Shown piece after piece: positions 1 through 10,200 of a DNA stretch of 64,000 bases. The stretch lies in contig NZ_CP051680.1 of NCBI RefSeq assembly GCF_012849095.1, positions 6,568,001 to 6,632,000 of the forward strand. The letters run 5' to 3'. Position numbers and translations under genes: made by a program. Numbering within the stretch: the first letter of the stretch is position 1; every line of letters begins with the position of its first letter. The notes under the pieces are model-generated. The model was not told where the DNA came from. It searched no databases and was given only the letters and a program-made list of their open reading frames with translations. This DNA is from Cohnella herbarum. Its GTDB lineage: Bacteria; Bacillota; Bacilli; Paenibacillales; Paenibacillaceae.

Positions 1-1892
1 GTAAGCGGCGTAGTCGTTATTTTCCACTGGTGAGGCAGCAATGCCATTAACGTCGTCGTAGGGAATCCCGGGCGCTTCTGCGAAGTCGTTACGTTAAACG
101 CGGTAGTCACGTCCGAAGTAGTCGGGTTGAAGCTCGGAGTCACCGTCGTGCCCGTCACGAACGCATAGGCATGCTGGTAAAAATAGTTCAAGTTGCTGAC
201 GGTGGGAAGCGTAGCCAAGGACAGATAGTTCTGGCCTCCGCCCAATTGGATTTTGATTTTCGAGCCGACTTTTTTGAAAGTCGTGCCCGCCGGAGCGAAA
301 ACGCCGTAATGTCTCGTTACCGTCGCAGGGGTCGGAGCTCCGTCCACGTTCGTTACGGTAAAGCCGATATGGTCGGCGGTGATCGTCGTGCCGTCCGTTG
401 CCAATATCGTGTTGTTGCTGTCGTCGAAGAAACGGGTAGACGCCGGCAAGTATAGCTCCGGAGTCGTTGGATCGCTGAACTCGGAGTAGAGGTAAGGGGA
501 GCCTTTGACGAAAGTCGTCTTCATCTTATCGATGGCGTTGTCGCTTAACGAGACCGTCGCGGACCAGTCGCCGTAAGCGGTGATCTTATTCGACATGGCG
601 GATGTGCTGATATTGCTGGCCATGAGGTAAAGATCGGGATTTCCTCCCGCTTCTTGGGAACGCCCGTTGACCCAACCGGCTCCGGGATTCAGAACGCTCA
701 AGCCTTGTTTCGTATATTTGGATTTCAGAGGAAGCGTAATGATGCCGTCGCCAAGCTTCTTAATAAGAACGGATTGCCACCAATCGTTGGATGGGAGAGG
801 CGCGGTGATGTTCGCGTTCTTGTAGAGCGGAAACCTAGGCTGGGGCATCGCGATATCGTTGGTGTAGTAGCTTCCCTGTCCGGCGGCTACCGTCGCGGGA
901 GTCGGAAGCGCGGGGATCGGATAGTTCGGCTGAGGATCGCCCGTAACGTAGTCGTAGACCGACAATTCGAAGATGGAGTATCCGAAGCTGGTAGCCCTGC
1001 TGATCCCTTTCATTCGAACGTAGCGACCGCTCGTATAGACGGGGAGATCCTTCAGTCCGCCGTCTCCGGTCAATTCCCGATAGACCGTCGTCCAGGTCGA
1101 GGCATTGTTGGAGACTTGGATATCGTACGCTCTTCCGGCTGCCGCTTCCCACTGGATCCGAATGCGTCCGATCGTGCGAACGCTGCCGAGATCCACGTAG
1201 ATCCACTCTCCGTCCGTAGGGTTGGAGGACCATCTCGTCGCGGCGTTCCCGTCCACTGCGTTCTGAGGCAAAGTAGAGCCCGGAGGCAAATAGGCGGATT
1301 GCTCGTAAGAGGATGCGGTTACGGGTTTGTTCAGAGCGACGTTAGGTCCCAATACGAGAGGCGGCGGGTTGACTCCTCCCGTGCCGTAAATCTCGAATTC
1401 GAGAACGGAAACCCCGTATTGCGGCAGAAACCGTTCCGTGCTTAACAACCGGACATAACGACCATTGCCCGCTAGCGTTAACGTATCGACTCCGCCGTCT
1501 CCGGCGGTCGTCGAATAGACGTCGGTCCATGCGGATTCATCGTTGGACGTCTGGATTTTATACGATTTGGCATAAGCGCCTTCCCAGCGGATAATCACTT
1601 GGTCGATCGCTGCTGTTGCCCCCAAATCGACGTAAATCCACTGCGGATCGGCTCCCCATGCGCTGCTCCAACGGGATGCCGTATTGCCGTCTACAGCAAG
1701 GTCCGCGGTATTGTTGCCTTCCGTCGACGAGGCGTAGGCCGTGCGATCCGCCGATAGCAAATAAGAACCCGGCGCCGCCGTTGCTTTCTCGGTCGGTAAG
1801 ACGTTCGCGATGCTTAAGATTAGGGAGAGAATAAGAACCAGAGAAGTCGTTCGGAATGCCGCCTTGCGAATACTTCTGGTATTGGATTGCAT
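1..1892 (-). CDS. Secreted GH81 endo-beta-1,3-glucanase with two discoidin domains (partial, C-terminus off left edge)
   Basis: The frame is open from ATG 1892 (behind GAGGAGGT) to the window edge, 630 codons, so the C-terminus is missing. Residues 1-40 form a signal peptide (basic start, LVLILSLILSI core, cut near ATAAP). Two F5/8 type C (discoidin) carbohydrate-binding domains follow, at about 42-175 and 182-325; each has an ASS..DGN..TRWSS block and a late GRYVR strand. From about residue 345 comes a GH81 catalytic domain: PLPSNDWWQSVLIRKLGDG near residue 360 and TLMALLPHQW near the edge are characteristic of the family. GH81 enzymes are inverting endo-beta-1,3-glucanases that attack laminarin and fungal walls. 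The discoidin domains probably hold it on polysaccharide. The general acid and base are expected in the missing part. Family call is strong; exact substrate is inferred. Confidence 0.88.
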   Translation of the reverse strand, partial: MQSNTRSIRKAAFRTTSLVLILSLILSIANVLPTEKATAAPGSYLLSADRTAYASSTEGNNTADLAVDGNTASRWSSAWGADPQWIYVDLGATAAIDQVIIRWEGAYAKSYKIQTSNDESAWTDVYSTTAGDGGVDTLTLAGNGRYVRLLSTERFLPQYGVSVLEFEIYGTGGVNPPPLVLGPNVALNKPVTASSYEQSAYLPPGSTLPQNAVDGNAATRWSSNPTDGEWIYVDLGSVRTIGRIRIQWEAAAGRAYDIQVSNNASTWTTVYRELTGDGGLKDLPVYTSGRYVRMKGISRATSFGYSIFELSVYDYVTGDPQPNYPIPALPTPATVAAGQGSYYTNDIAMPQPRFPLYKNANITAPLPSNDWWQSVLIKKLGDGIITLPLKSKYTKQGLSVLNPGAGWVNGRSQEAGGNPDLYLMASNISTSAMSNKITAYGDWSATVSLSDNAIDKMKTTFVKGSPYLYSEFSDPTTPELYLPASTRFFDDSNNTILATDGTTITADHIGFTVTNVDGAPTPATVTRHYGVFAPAGTTFKKVGSKIKIQLGGGQNYLSLATLPTVSNLNYFYQHAYAFVTGTTVTPSFNPTTSDVTTAFNVTTSQKRPGFPTTTLMALLPHQWKITTTPL

Positions 1893-1969
1893 GTTTCATT
1901 TACCTCCTCGTGGAATGGATACTTCGTAAACCGATGCGGGCTAAGTCGGCACTCCTCCTTCAGAATGGC

Positions 1970-2010
1970 AAGAGAGTATAAAGCGCTTTCACGCCTCTAC
2001 AACATAAGCG
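1970..2010 (-). promoter_or_regulatory. Promoter with cre-like site upstream of the GH81 gene
   Basis: Read on the minus strand, TTGTAG (-35) and TATACT (-10) are 16 bp apart, and TGAAAGCGCTTTAT (positions 1978-1991) lies between and into the -10. This closely matches the CcpA cre consensus (TGWAANCGNTNWCA), which suggests carbon catabolite repression of the glucanase. The remaining spacer (1893-2198) otherwise holds only the leaders of the two divergent genes; a TATGATAT element near 2140 could be the -10 of the plus-strand response regulator. Confidence 0.55.
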
Positions 2011-2198
2011 ATTATTTGTTGGCGGACAATTGCACAAATCAACGATTTTGAGCGCAAATAAAGGAAGTTTGAGGAAATGCATCATTGAAAGGGGCAATTC
2101 GAAAAGGAGGGCGGTCCCTCGGAGGCATGGGGAATGAATCCTATGATATACTGAAGCCAAAATCTTACGGAAGCCGTTGCGGCGGTGGAGGGTCTGGC

Positions 2199-2882
2199 AT
2201 GAGAATACATATTGTCGTCGCGGATGACGATCCTTCGATCAGAGAGTTGCTTAAACTAGTACTGAGTAAAGAAGGGTATGTCGTACTCGAAGCCGAGGAT
2301 GGCGCGCAAGCTTCTCGATTGTGCGAGAGCGAGCAGGTACATTTGGCGATCGTAGACGTGATGATGCCCGGATTAGACGGGCTTGAGCTATGCCGCGAAA
2401 TTCGGGAGCATTACGATATTCCGGTTATTATGCTGACTGCGAAGGGACAGCTTGAAGATAAGGAGCAAGGTTACTTGGCCGGTACGGATGATTACATGGT
2501 TAAGCCGTTCGAGCCGAAGGAGTTGCTATTCCGTATCAAAGCGTTGCTGCGAAGATATCGGATGGTGTCGTCGGAAATGATCCGGTTAGGCAACGTGAGC
2601 ATTGATCGCAAAGGGTACGAGATCCGGTTAGGCGACGAGCCGATTACGATCCCGTTGCGCGAATTCGAACTGCTGGCGCAGCTCGCTAGCCAGCCGGGGC
2701 GAATCTATACCCGGGAACAGTTGATCCAATTGATCTGGGGAGCGGATTACGATGGCGATAGTCGAACGGTAGACGTCCATATCAAGCGGCTGCGAGAGAG
2801 GTTCGCCGACTGCCAGGGAGATTTCGTCATTACGACGATTCGCGGACTGGGATACAAGCTCGAGGCGAGGGAAGAACCATGA
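2199..2882 (+). CDS. OmpR/PhoB-family response regulator
   Basis: This 227-residue regulator has a receiver domain (about 1-118) with acidic pocket ADDD at 8-11, phospho-acceptor D53 in AIVDVMMPG, and the switch lysine in MVKPFEPKELL. A winged-helix DNA-binding domain (about 130-225) ends in TIRGLGYKLE. The open frame reaches back to 2085, but the homologous part begins at MRIHIVVADDD, so ATG 2199 is chosen; GGTGGAGGG stands just before it. It overlaps the next gene by an ATGA, so the two are translationally coupled as a two-component pair. The signal and the targets cannot be read from the sequence. Confidence 0.9.
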   Translation: MRIHIVVADDDPSIRELLKLVLSKEGYVVLEAEDGAQASRLCESEQVHLAIVDVMMPGLDGLELCREIREHYDIPVIMLTAKGQLEDKEQGYLAGTDDYMVKPFEPKELLFRIKALLRRYRMVSSEMIRLGNVSIDRKGYEIRLGDEPITIPLREFELLAQLASQPGRIYTREQLIQLIWGADYDGDSRTVDVHIKRLRERFADCQGDFVITTIRGLGYKLEAREEP

Positions 2883-4264
2883 AGACGTTATATGTTCGTA
2901 TCGTCCTTACGTTCATGGCCGTCGCTTTCGTGAGCGGCATTATCGGAGTCGTGCTGACGAGCCTGTATTATCAGGAAAAAACAAAGACGAACAACGAGGA
3001 TAAAATACTGCAAATGGGTCAAAGTATCCGCGAGTTATACGGGCAAGATTCCGAAATGAATCTGGATACTTATTTAACGGGAATCGCCGCGTTAGGTTTT
3101 CAAATTTACGCCGTAGACGAGAGCATGCGGGGGAAAATGTTCGGAGGCGCGTTTAAGCGCGGCAAGCTGACCGATGAGGAAATTCAATCCGTATTGAGCG
3201 GCGATATCTACCACGGCATGAAGGAAGAGAACAATCGCTTAGAGATCTTTTCCTTATTCGAGAATAGCGTTCGCAACACCGTCGGAATTCCTCTGCCGAC
3301 GAAGGATGGATCGAACGCTCTCTTCATTCGCCCTAATCTGGAGCAGCAGATCGGCGAAATTCGCATTATCGTCGCCGTTCTGCTCGGTTTTACTTTTCTC
3401 GTTAGCCTCGTCATGATCGTCATTCTGACCCGGTTCATCGTCAAGCCGCTGCAAGTGCTGAAGAAGGCAACTCAGCAGATCGGCAAAGGGGATTTCAACG
3501 TCGGATTGGAGAAGTCCCGTAACCGGAAAGACGAATTCGGGGATTTGGCGGAGCATTTCGCGCGAATGGCGGAATCGATCCGGCAGCTTGATCGGATGAG
3601 GCAAGAATTCGTGGCGAACGTCTCGCACGAATTTCAGACGCCGCTGACGTCTATTCAGGGTTTCGCCCGCGCCGTGCTGGACAAGCAGGTGAACGCCAAG
3701 CAATCCGAGCGTTATTTGACGATCATTGAGCAGGAGAGCAAGCGGCTTTCTTCTCTAAGTAAACAATTGCTTAAACTCGCCGCTTTGGATAAGGAAGACC
3801 AGCGCTTGCAAATGACAACCTTTCGCCTGGATGAACAAATCCGCGAGATCATCATTATGCTGGAGTGGCAATGGTCGGAGAAGCGGCTGAACCTCGAATT
3901 GGAATTGCCTGAAATATCGATTGCCGCGGATGCCCATCTGCTCTACGAGGTATGGCTCAACCTGATCTCCAACGGCATTTATTTTACGCCGATCGGAGGT
4001 ACGGTCAGCGTTGAGATCAGAGACGACGGTGCGGATGGCATCGTCGTCGAAATCCGCGATTCCGGGATCGGCATACCCGAATCGGAGCTTAAGCTTATTT
4101 TCGAAAGGTTTCATAAGGCCGACAAAGTAAGAAGCAGATCCTCTTCGGGCAGCGGTCTGGGGTTATCCATCGTCAGTAAAATCATCGCGCTTCATCAAGG
4201 AACGATCGAAGTCCGCAGCGAAGTGGGTAAAGGATCGACTTTTATCGTCCGCTTCCCCCGCTAA
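2879..4264 (+). CDS. Membrane sensor histidine kinase, partner of the 2199 regulator
   Basis: The 461-residue protein has one membrane helix at about 8-30, an extracytoplasmic sensor region to about 160, a second helix at about 163-185, a HAMP domain (about 186-238), a HisKA domain with phospho-accepting H250 in ANVSHEFQTPL, and a HATPase_c domain with N box (NLISNGIYF), G1 box (DSGIGIP) and G2 box (GSGLGLSI). The N box has S-N-G-I-Y instead of the common NNAxKY form, a minor deviation. It shares an ATGA with the upstream regulator. Architecture is that of PhoR/ResE-like kinases with an unknown ligand. Confidence 0.9.
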   Translation: MKTLYVRIVLTFMAVAFVSGIIGVVLTSLYYQEKTKTNNEDKILQMGQSIRELYGQDSEMNLDTYLTGIAALGFQIYAVDESMRGKMFGGAFKRGKLTDEEIQSVLSGDIYHGMKEENNRLEIFSLFENSVRNTVGIPLPTKDGSNALFIRPNLEQQIGEIRIIVAVLLGFTFLVSLVMIVILTRFIVKPLQVLKKATQQIGKGDFNVGLEKSRNRKDEFGDLAEHFARMAESIRQLDRMRQEFVANVSHEFQTPLTSIQGFARAVLDKQVNAKQSERYLTIIEQESKRLSSLSKQLLKLAALDKEDQRLQMTTFRLDEQIREIIIMLEWQWSEKRLNLELELPEISIAADAHLLYEVWLNLISNGIYFTPIGGTVSVEIRDDGADGIVVEIRDSGIGIPESELKLIFERFHKADKVRSRSSSGSGLGLSIVSKIIALHQGTIEVRSEVGKGSTFIVRFPR

Positions 4265-4326
4265 GGTCGATCTAATTCTCCTGTTGCTGATCGCGATCTA
4301 CCATCCTTCGATGCTGACGTTATTGT

Positions 4327-4530
4327 TGTCGTATAAAGGCTCAGCGTTCCGTTATTCCTCTCCACACCTCACTCTCGCGACGTATAGCGGCACGAATTTC
4401 CGCTATTTCCCCGCCAATTGCTCGAACGGTGGTAGGGATGACAAAATAGCGGAAATCCGTTCCGTTACCGGCTCCCCAAACCTCTCTCCCCAGTTGAATA
4501 ACGGCAGAGATTTCCGCTATGACCCCTCAT
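4327..4530. repeat. Intergenic array of degenerate TAGCGGAAAT / TTTCCGCTAT units
   Basis: The 396-bp gap between the kinase and topoisomerase genes has no convincing gene. It carries repeated units starting with ATAGCGG or ATAACGG at 4384, 4445 and 4498 (61 and 53 bp apart), most followed by ATTTCCGCTAT and a C-rich stretch; a weaker related piece, GCGTTCCGTTATTCC, lies near 4343. TAGCGG and CCGCTA pair locally as small hairpins. The family is not recognised; it resembles the simple intergenic repeats of Paenibacillaceae genomes. Confidence 0.55.
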
Positions 4531-4660
4531 GCCGACAGCCGGCGTAATCTCTCCTCTATTCGGCTTTTGTTGCCTCTCCGATCGAGGAGTGTAGTATAAT
4601 AAAGAACGAATGGTTGATCGATTTAGCGAAAAATGATTTCTTATCGGAGAGGAACGACAC

Positions 4661-6988
4661 TTGTTGAAGACGTTGGTCATAGCGGAAAAACCGGATATGG
4701 GCCGCAACATTGCCGCCGTCATTGAACCGAAGGCACAGAATAAGCGCTCGTACTTGGAGGGCGAAAACTACATCATTACATGGGCGATCGGCCATCTTAT
4801 CGGACTAGCCGAGCCCGATTTGTACGACGACAAATATAAAAAGTGGAGATTCGGCGATCTGCCGATTATTCCCGATGCGTTTAAGCTGCTTCCGAACCCG
4901 AGGACGAAGGATCAGCTGCAGGTGATCGAAGACCTTGCGGCGCGGAGCGATGCGCTCGTTAACGCTTGCGATGCCGGGCGGGAGGGGCAGCATATTTTCT
5001 CGCTGATCGTGAGGCATTTGCATTTGCGGCAGCCGGTCAAGCGGTTATGGATTTCCGACCTTACGGCGGAGACGATTCGCAAAGGCTTCGATCAATTGAA
5101 GGACAATACGGAATACGACAACCTGACTCAGGCGGCCCGAGCGAGGAGCGAAGCGGATTGGCTTATTGGCATGAACGGGTCGCGCGCGTTCACGACCAAG
5201 CATAACGAGCTGCTGTCCGTCGGTCGGGTGCAGACGCCGGTGCTTGCGTTGATCTATGATCGGCAGAAGCAGATCGAAGCGTTCGATTCCTTGAAATTTT
5301 ACGACATTACGGGATTGTTCTCGCAACAGGCGACTAACTATAGAGGAATCTGGCAGGGAGAACGGCTTACAGATCCCGACAAAGCCGAAGCGATCGCCGC
5401 TAAGGTGAGAGGGAAGACGGGGACGATCGCCAGCTACGAGGTGAAGGATACGAAAGAGTATCCTTGGAAGCTGTACGATCTGACTCTGCTTCAACGGGAG
5501 GCGAATGGGAAATTCAGTTTCTCGGCCAAGAAGACGTTAGACGTGGCGCAGGCTCTGTATGAGAAACATAAAGTGATCTCTTACCCGCGTACGAACTCCA
5601 ACTACGTGAACGAGCAGAACATACCGGAAATGCACAAAATACTGGATGCGATGCGAAGCTCGCCGGACTATGGGGATTTCGTACAGGGTGCGAATAAGAG
5701 GCTCGTGCATACGGGCAACAAAAACGTGTGCAATCCGACTAAGGTCGAAGATCATCACGCGATCATGCCGACGATGAAAAAACCGCAAGGACTCAGTCCG
5801 GACGAGCGTAAGCTGTATGATCTGATCGTAAAACGATTCTTGTCCCATTTCTATCCTGCGGCCGAATATAAAGTACACACTGTGATGACCGATGTAGAGA
5901 AGGAGAACTTCAAGACTACGGTTAAACAATTACTGTCGTTGGGATGGAAAGTGATTTACGGCGCCGACGCCGCGCCGAAATCCGCCAGCAAAGACAAAGG
6001 CAAAGACAAGGAAGACGGAGCGGGTTCCGCGGAAGACGAGGAACAGGAGACGGATGCTCCGTTCGAGATCGATCCACAGCAACCGGTCGTCTGCGCCGAA
6101 GTCGAGGTGAAGGAGAAGGAAACGCAGCCTCCGAAGCATTACACCGAAGGCACGCTGCTGAAGGCCATGGAGAGCGCGGGCAAACAGATCGAGGACGAAG
6201 AGCTTCGCGACGCGATGAAGGATTCCGGGCTGGGCACTCCGGCTACGCGTGCGGCGACGATCGAACGGCTGAAGCAGGTCGGGTATATCGACATGCAAGG
6301 GAAGAAGATCGTCATTACGCCGAAGGGGCGTACTGCCATCGAGCTCATTCGCGGAGCCGGAATCGAGCTGCTTACTTCGCCGGAGATGACCGGGCAATGG
6401 GAGCGGCGGCTCACGGAGATTTCCCGCGGACAAGCCTCGGCGGACGCTTTCATGGGCAACGTGAAGAAGTTCACGTGGCAAATTATTGACAAGGTTAACG
6501 TTCAGCGACCGGCGGCTAAAAATGCTTTTGCGCGGCCGGAGCCTCCAGCCAAGGCTCCGCGAGGCAAGAAGGCGGCGGACGGGGAAGCGGCTCCGAAGAA
6601 AACGAGGAGCAACTCGGGTTCGGCGAAAGCAGGAAGTTCCGGCGCTGGAGCAGCTAAAGCTACGAGCTCATCTGCTTCGTCAGCTTCGTCTACCGCGTCC
6701 GCCGCACAACCGAGCACGATCGGCATTTGCCCGAGTCCCGGCTGCGGCGGCCATATTTTCATGGGGCGCAAAGGCTACGGATGCAGCAACTACAAGACGG
6801 GCTGCGGCTTCGTCATCTGGAAAGAAAGCTTCGATCGTACGTTAACCGATACGATGGTCAAAGCGCTCATCGAGAAGGGCAAGACGGCTAAGCTGAAATT
6901 CGGCGGCAAAGACGGCGAAGAAACTTACGAAGCCCGGATCGTCTTGAAGAATGCCGTGACGGGCGAGCTTGAACTTGAGCGGGAATAG
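4661..6988 (+). CDS. topB: DNA topoisomerase III
   Basis: A type IA topoisomerase of 775 residues that passes single strands through a transient break to decatenate DNA. The N-terminal Toprim domain (about 3-135) shows the E in VIAEKPDMG and the acidic DAGREGQ motif (104-110). The catalytic tyrosine is Y308 in ISYPRTNSNYV. A strand-passage core follows to about residue 610. Unusual additions are an acidic/lysine-rich insert (about 443-470) and a low-complexity Ala/Ser/Lys linker (about 620-685), then a C-terminal zinc-ribbon-like segment with CPSPGCGG and YGCSNYKTGCGF. Start is TTG 4661, eight bases after GGAGAGG; TTG 4664 is an alternative. Ends in a strong terminator. Confidence 0.95.
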   Translation: MLKTLVIAEKPDMGRNIAAVIEPKAQNKRSYLEGENYIITWAIGHLIGLAEPDLYDDKYKKWRFGDLPIIPDAFKLLPNPRTKDQLQVIEDLAARSDALVNACDAGREGQHIFSLIVRHLHLRQPVKRLWISDLTAETIRKGFDQLKDNTEYDNLTQAARARSEADWLIGMNGSRAFTTKHNELLSVGRVQTPVLALIYDRQKQIEAFDSLKFYDITGLFSQQATNYRGIWQGERLTDPDKAEAIAAKVRGKTGTIASYEVKDTKEYPWKLYDLTLLQREANGKFSFSAKKTLDVAQALYEKHKVISYPRTNSNYVNEQNIPEMHKILDAMRSSPDYGDFVQGANKRLVHTGNKNVCNPTKVEDHHAIMPTMKKPQGLSPDERKLYDLIVKRFLSHFYPAAEYKVHTVMTDVEKENFKTTVKQLLSLGWKVIYGADAAPKSASKDKGKDKEDGAGSAEDEEQETDAPFEIDPQQPVVCAEVEVKEKETQPPKHYTEGTLLKAMESAGKQIEDEELRDAMKDSGLGTPATRAATIERLKQVGYIDMQGKKIVITPKGRTAIELIRGAGIELLTSPEMTGQWERRLTEISRGQASADAFMGNVKKFTWQIIDKVNVQRPAAKNAFARPEPPAKAPRGKKAADGEAAPKKTRSNSGSAKAGSSGAGAAKATSSSASSASSTASAAQPSTIGICPSPGCGGHIFMGRKGYGCSNYKTGCGFVIWKESFDRTLTDTMVKALIEKGKTAKLKFGGKDGEETYEARIVLKNAVTGELELERE

Positions 6989-7002
6989 AAAATACGGTAA
7001 GA

Positions 7003-7044
7003 AGCCTCCAACCCCAATAAGCTATCGGGGTCGGAGGCTTTTTG
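7003..7044 (+). terminator. Rho-independent terminator after topB
   Basis: AGCCTCCAACCCC pairs with GGGGTCGGAGGCT (one mismatch) followed by a T run. Confidence 0.9.
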
Positions 7045-7224
7045 AAATCTCGTTAGATCAATCCTGAATAAAATAGATTCCAACTTGTCATTTAGTCGGC
7101 GTGACCCGTAGTCAACTCTTTGAAAATTAATGGTAGAATAAGAAGAGAACTGAAAGAGCAGATATAAGCGGCTCACGAAGGATGGGTTAACATCTCACAA
7201 ACAGAGAAAATTAGGCTACAGGAC

Positions 7225-10200
7225 TTGTTGAACAAATCGCCCATGGAACTTTCGTCTTTTTTACATATAGCAGTAGCTCTAACGAAAATGGTACATTCGA
7301 TCCATAAGCGGGAGACGGTCATTGGGGATTTGAATCCTGCGGGTGTTTGCTTCCAAGCGGATCTGAGATTAGCTGAGCTTTCGAACAATCGAACATTGGA
7401 CTACGCTTATCTCTCTCCCGAACAAACGGGCAGAATTAATCGTGCTCCCGATCAACGTAGCGACCTGTATGCGCTAGGCATGATCTTCTATGAAATACTT
7501 GCAGGGAGCCTGCCGTTCCAAGCCGACACCGCCGAAGATTGGGTGTATGCCCACCTAACGATTGTGCCGAAAACTCTGAGCGAGCTACGACCGGAGAGCG
7601 CGGGCTTGCTGGAAAGCATTATCATGAAGCTGCTGGCGAAGATGCCGGGAGATCGTTATCAGAGCGCGTACGGGTTGTTAACCGACCTTCAACAGTGCGA
7701 CGCATCTATTAGAAAGAACGGGGAGATCGTTCCTTTCGCAATTGCCCGGGAGGATGAGGCCAGCCGCTTTCGGCTCCCGCCTATCCTATTCGGACGTGAA
7801 ACGGAAGTGGATAAGCTTCATGGAGCATTGGAGCGGGCTCGATCGGGAGGAATGGCTTGCGTAGTCGTTTCCGGTCGGGCGGGCAGCGGAAAAACCGCGC
7901 TTGTCCGCAAGCTTCGGGTTCCCGTTATTAAAGATGGCGGGCAGTATATTGCAGGCAAATGCGATTTAATGAATCGGGATATTCCATTCTCGCCGATCCT
8001 TCAGGCGCTTCGAAGTTTGATTCGGCAAGTTTGGAGCGAATCTCCGGAAACAGTCGAGAAGCTGCGAGTAGAGTTAAAGCTGGCGTTAGGCCAAGGAGCC
8101 GGCGTTATTGTTCAGCTTCTACCGGAAGCGGCGAAGCTTCTTGGAGAGCTTCGTTCCGTGGAACAACTGGCTCCTGCCGAAGCGGCTATTCGTTTTCGCC
8201 GGTTGTTGCCTATTTTTATTCAAGTATTCGCGAGTAGGGAACATCCTCTCGTTATTTTCCTGGACGATCTCCAATGGGCCGATCCGGCTACGATGGATGT
8301 TCTTTGTTCGGTCGTATTCGACTCTTCCTTGCATCATTTATTAATCATTGGCGCGTTCCGGGACGAATCGGCACCGCACCGGAAGGATCATGGAGAGACC
8401 CAAGCCGATGCGGAATTATGGATTGATCGATCCTTTTCCTTGAGCAAGTCCGATAATCCTCTACAGATTGAACATATTGCGCTCCTTCCGTTATCCTACA
8501 TCGATGTAAGACATTTTATATCCCATCTTTTGAACGAAAATTCGGCTCGCATCCGATTGTTGGCGGAATTCCTTTACCATCGAACAGGCGGCGATCCGCT
8601 ATATTTACACCGTCTGCTGGATAGTCTCTACCGGGAGAAAAAGCTTTATTATTGCGAGGATCAAGCAGTCTGGAAATGGGATGAGGCAGTAGTCGCGCAG
8701 ATGCCCGAGGATCCGGACATTCTGGAGTTAATAGCAACTCGCATCCGTATGCTTCCCCCTGAAACGATCGAACTTCTTGTCATAGCAGCCGCCATCGGTC
8801 ATCGTTACCATCCGTCGACCGTTGCTCTAGTAAGCGGCCGTTCCTTGCCCCATATCCGCCAGCTTCTGCATTCAGTAGAGGAAGAGGGACTATTGTCGCT
8901 TGAGAAAGATTCCGACGCAGCGGAAGCGGAAGGTGGTTATTTTACTTTCCTACATGATCGGGTGCAGCAAGTCGCGTATCAAATGATTCCCGAAACGGAA
9001 CATGCGCGCCTGCATCTTAAGATTGGACGGGTTATGCGCGACCATTCATCGGATATCCCCGAACAATCTATCTTCGATAAGGTCTATCATTTAAACTTGG
9101 GTAGCGGCAAGATGACGGACGAAGCGGAAAGAACGGAACTGGCCGGCTTTAATCTTCAGGCAGGATTGAAATCGAAAGCGACGACAGCCTACGAGGCTGC
9201 TTTGCATTTTCTGAAAATCGGTTTGGATCTCGCTCGGGACGATGGGGCGGAGACCGATTCGCTTGCTTATCGCATCATGCTGGAGATGCCCGAATGCGAA
9301 TATATGTGCGGGCGCGTCGATCGTGCGGAAGAGCTGCTCGAATCTTTGATGGCCCGTACCGCCGATCAGGTTGAGCGTTCCCGTATTTATTTGATTAGAA
9401 TAACGATGAACGCGTATCTCAAGAGAGATTCTCTCGCCGTGGGGATCGGTCTACAGGCACTAGCGGAATTCGGGTGGAAGCTGTCGATGAAGCCGTCTAC
9501 ATCGCTCGTTGTCAAAGAAGTGGCCATGACGCAGATCGCATTGAACGGCATGCGTAATAAATTGCCGAATCTTCCCGTTAACCACGATTCCCATTACAAA
9601 GCTTTGTCGGAACTGGTAAAGGCGATGTCGACATCTGTGTTTACTTTAAGCTTGGAACTGTCCGCCGTGTTGTTTTCCAGATTTGTTCGCTATGGCTTGA
9701 AACATGGAAACAACGAAGCATTTGCTTATATCCTTGCGGGTTACGGTTTGGTTATTCTTAGGAACAAGATTTCTTTCTTCCAAACCGGACTTTATTATAT
9801 AAATACGGCATTTCGACTATCGGCCTCTTTGGACAGCGCGGACCTGCTATGCCGATTGCACTATATTATGGGACTCGCAGTGCTCTTGCACGATCCGGAC
9901 GAAGGCGTCGAGCATCTCGAGCAATCCGTGCGTTATGGGATGGAATCCGCCAATCTGACTTACGTGAATATAGCGATGCTGACGAGCGCGACGACCCATG
10001 TCGGAAATTTAGATTCCTTGTCCGCCCGGTTAACGACTTTTGAAGATGTTCCGCAGCAGCTTGTAGATAAAGTCACGCTTAACATCTTTCGAATTGCGAG
10101 ATGGTATTTAGCAAGATTGCAGGGCCTGGCTGGAGAAAACGATGAAGTCGCGATGCCGGTGCAGAACGAACGGTTCGAGGAAACGCTGAACCATGAGGTC

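Noticed and set aside
2085..2198. 38-residue N-terminal extension of the response regulator
   Set aside because: Glycine-rich and unlike receiver domains; a good start at 2199 and a promoter-like TATGATAT lie inside it.
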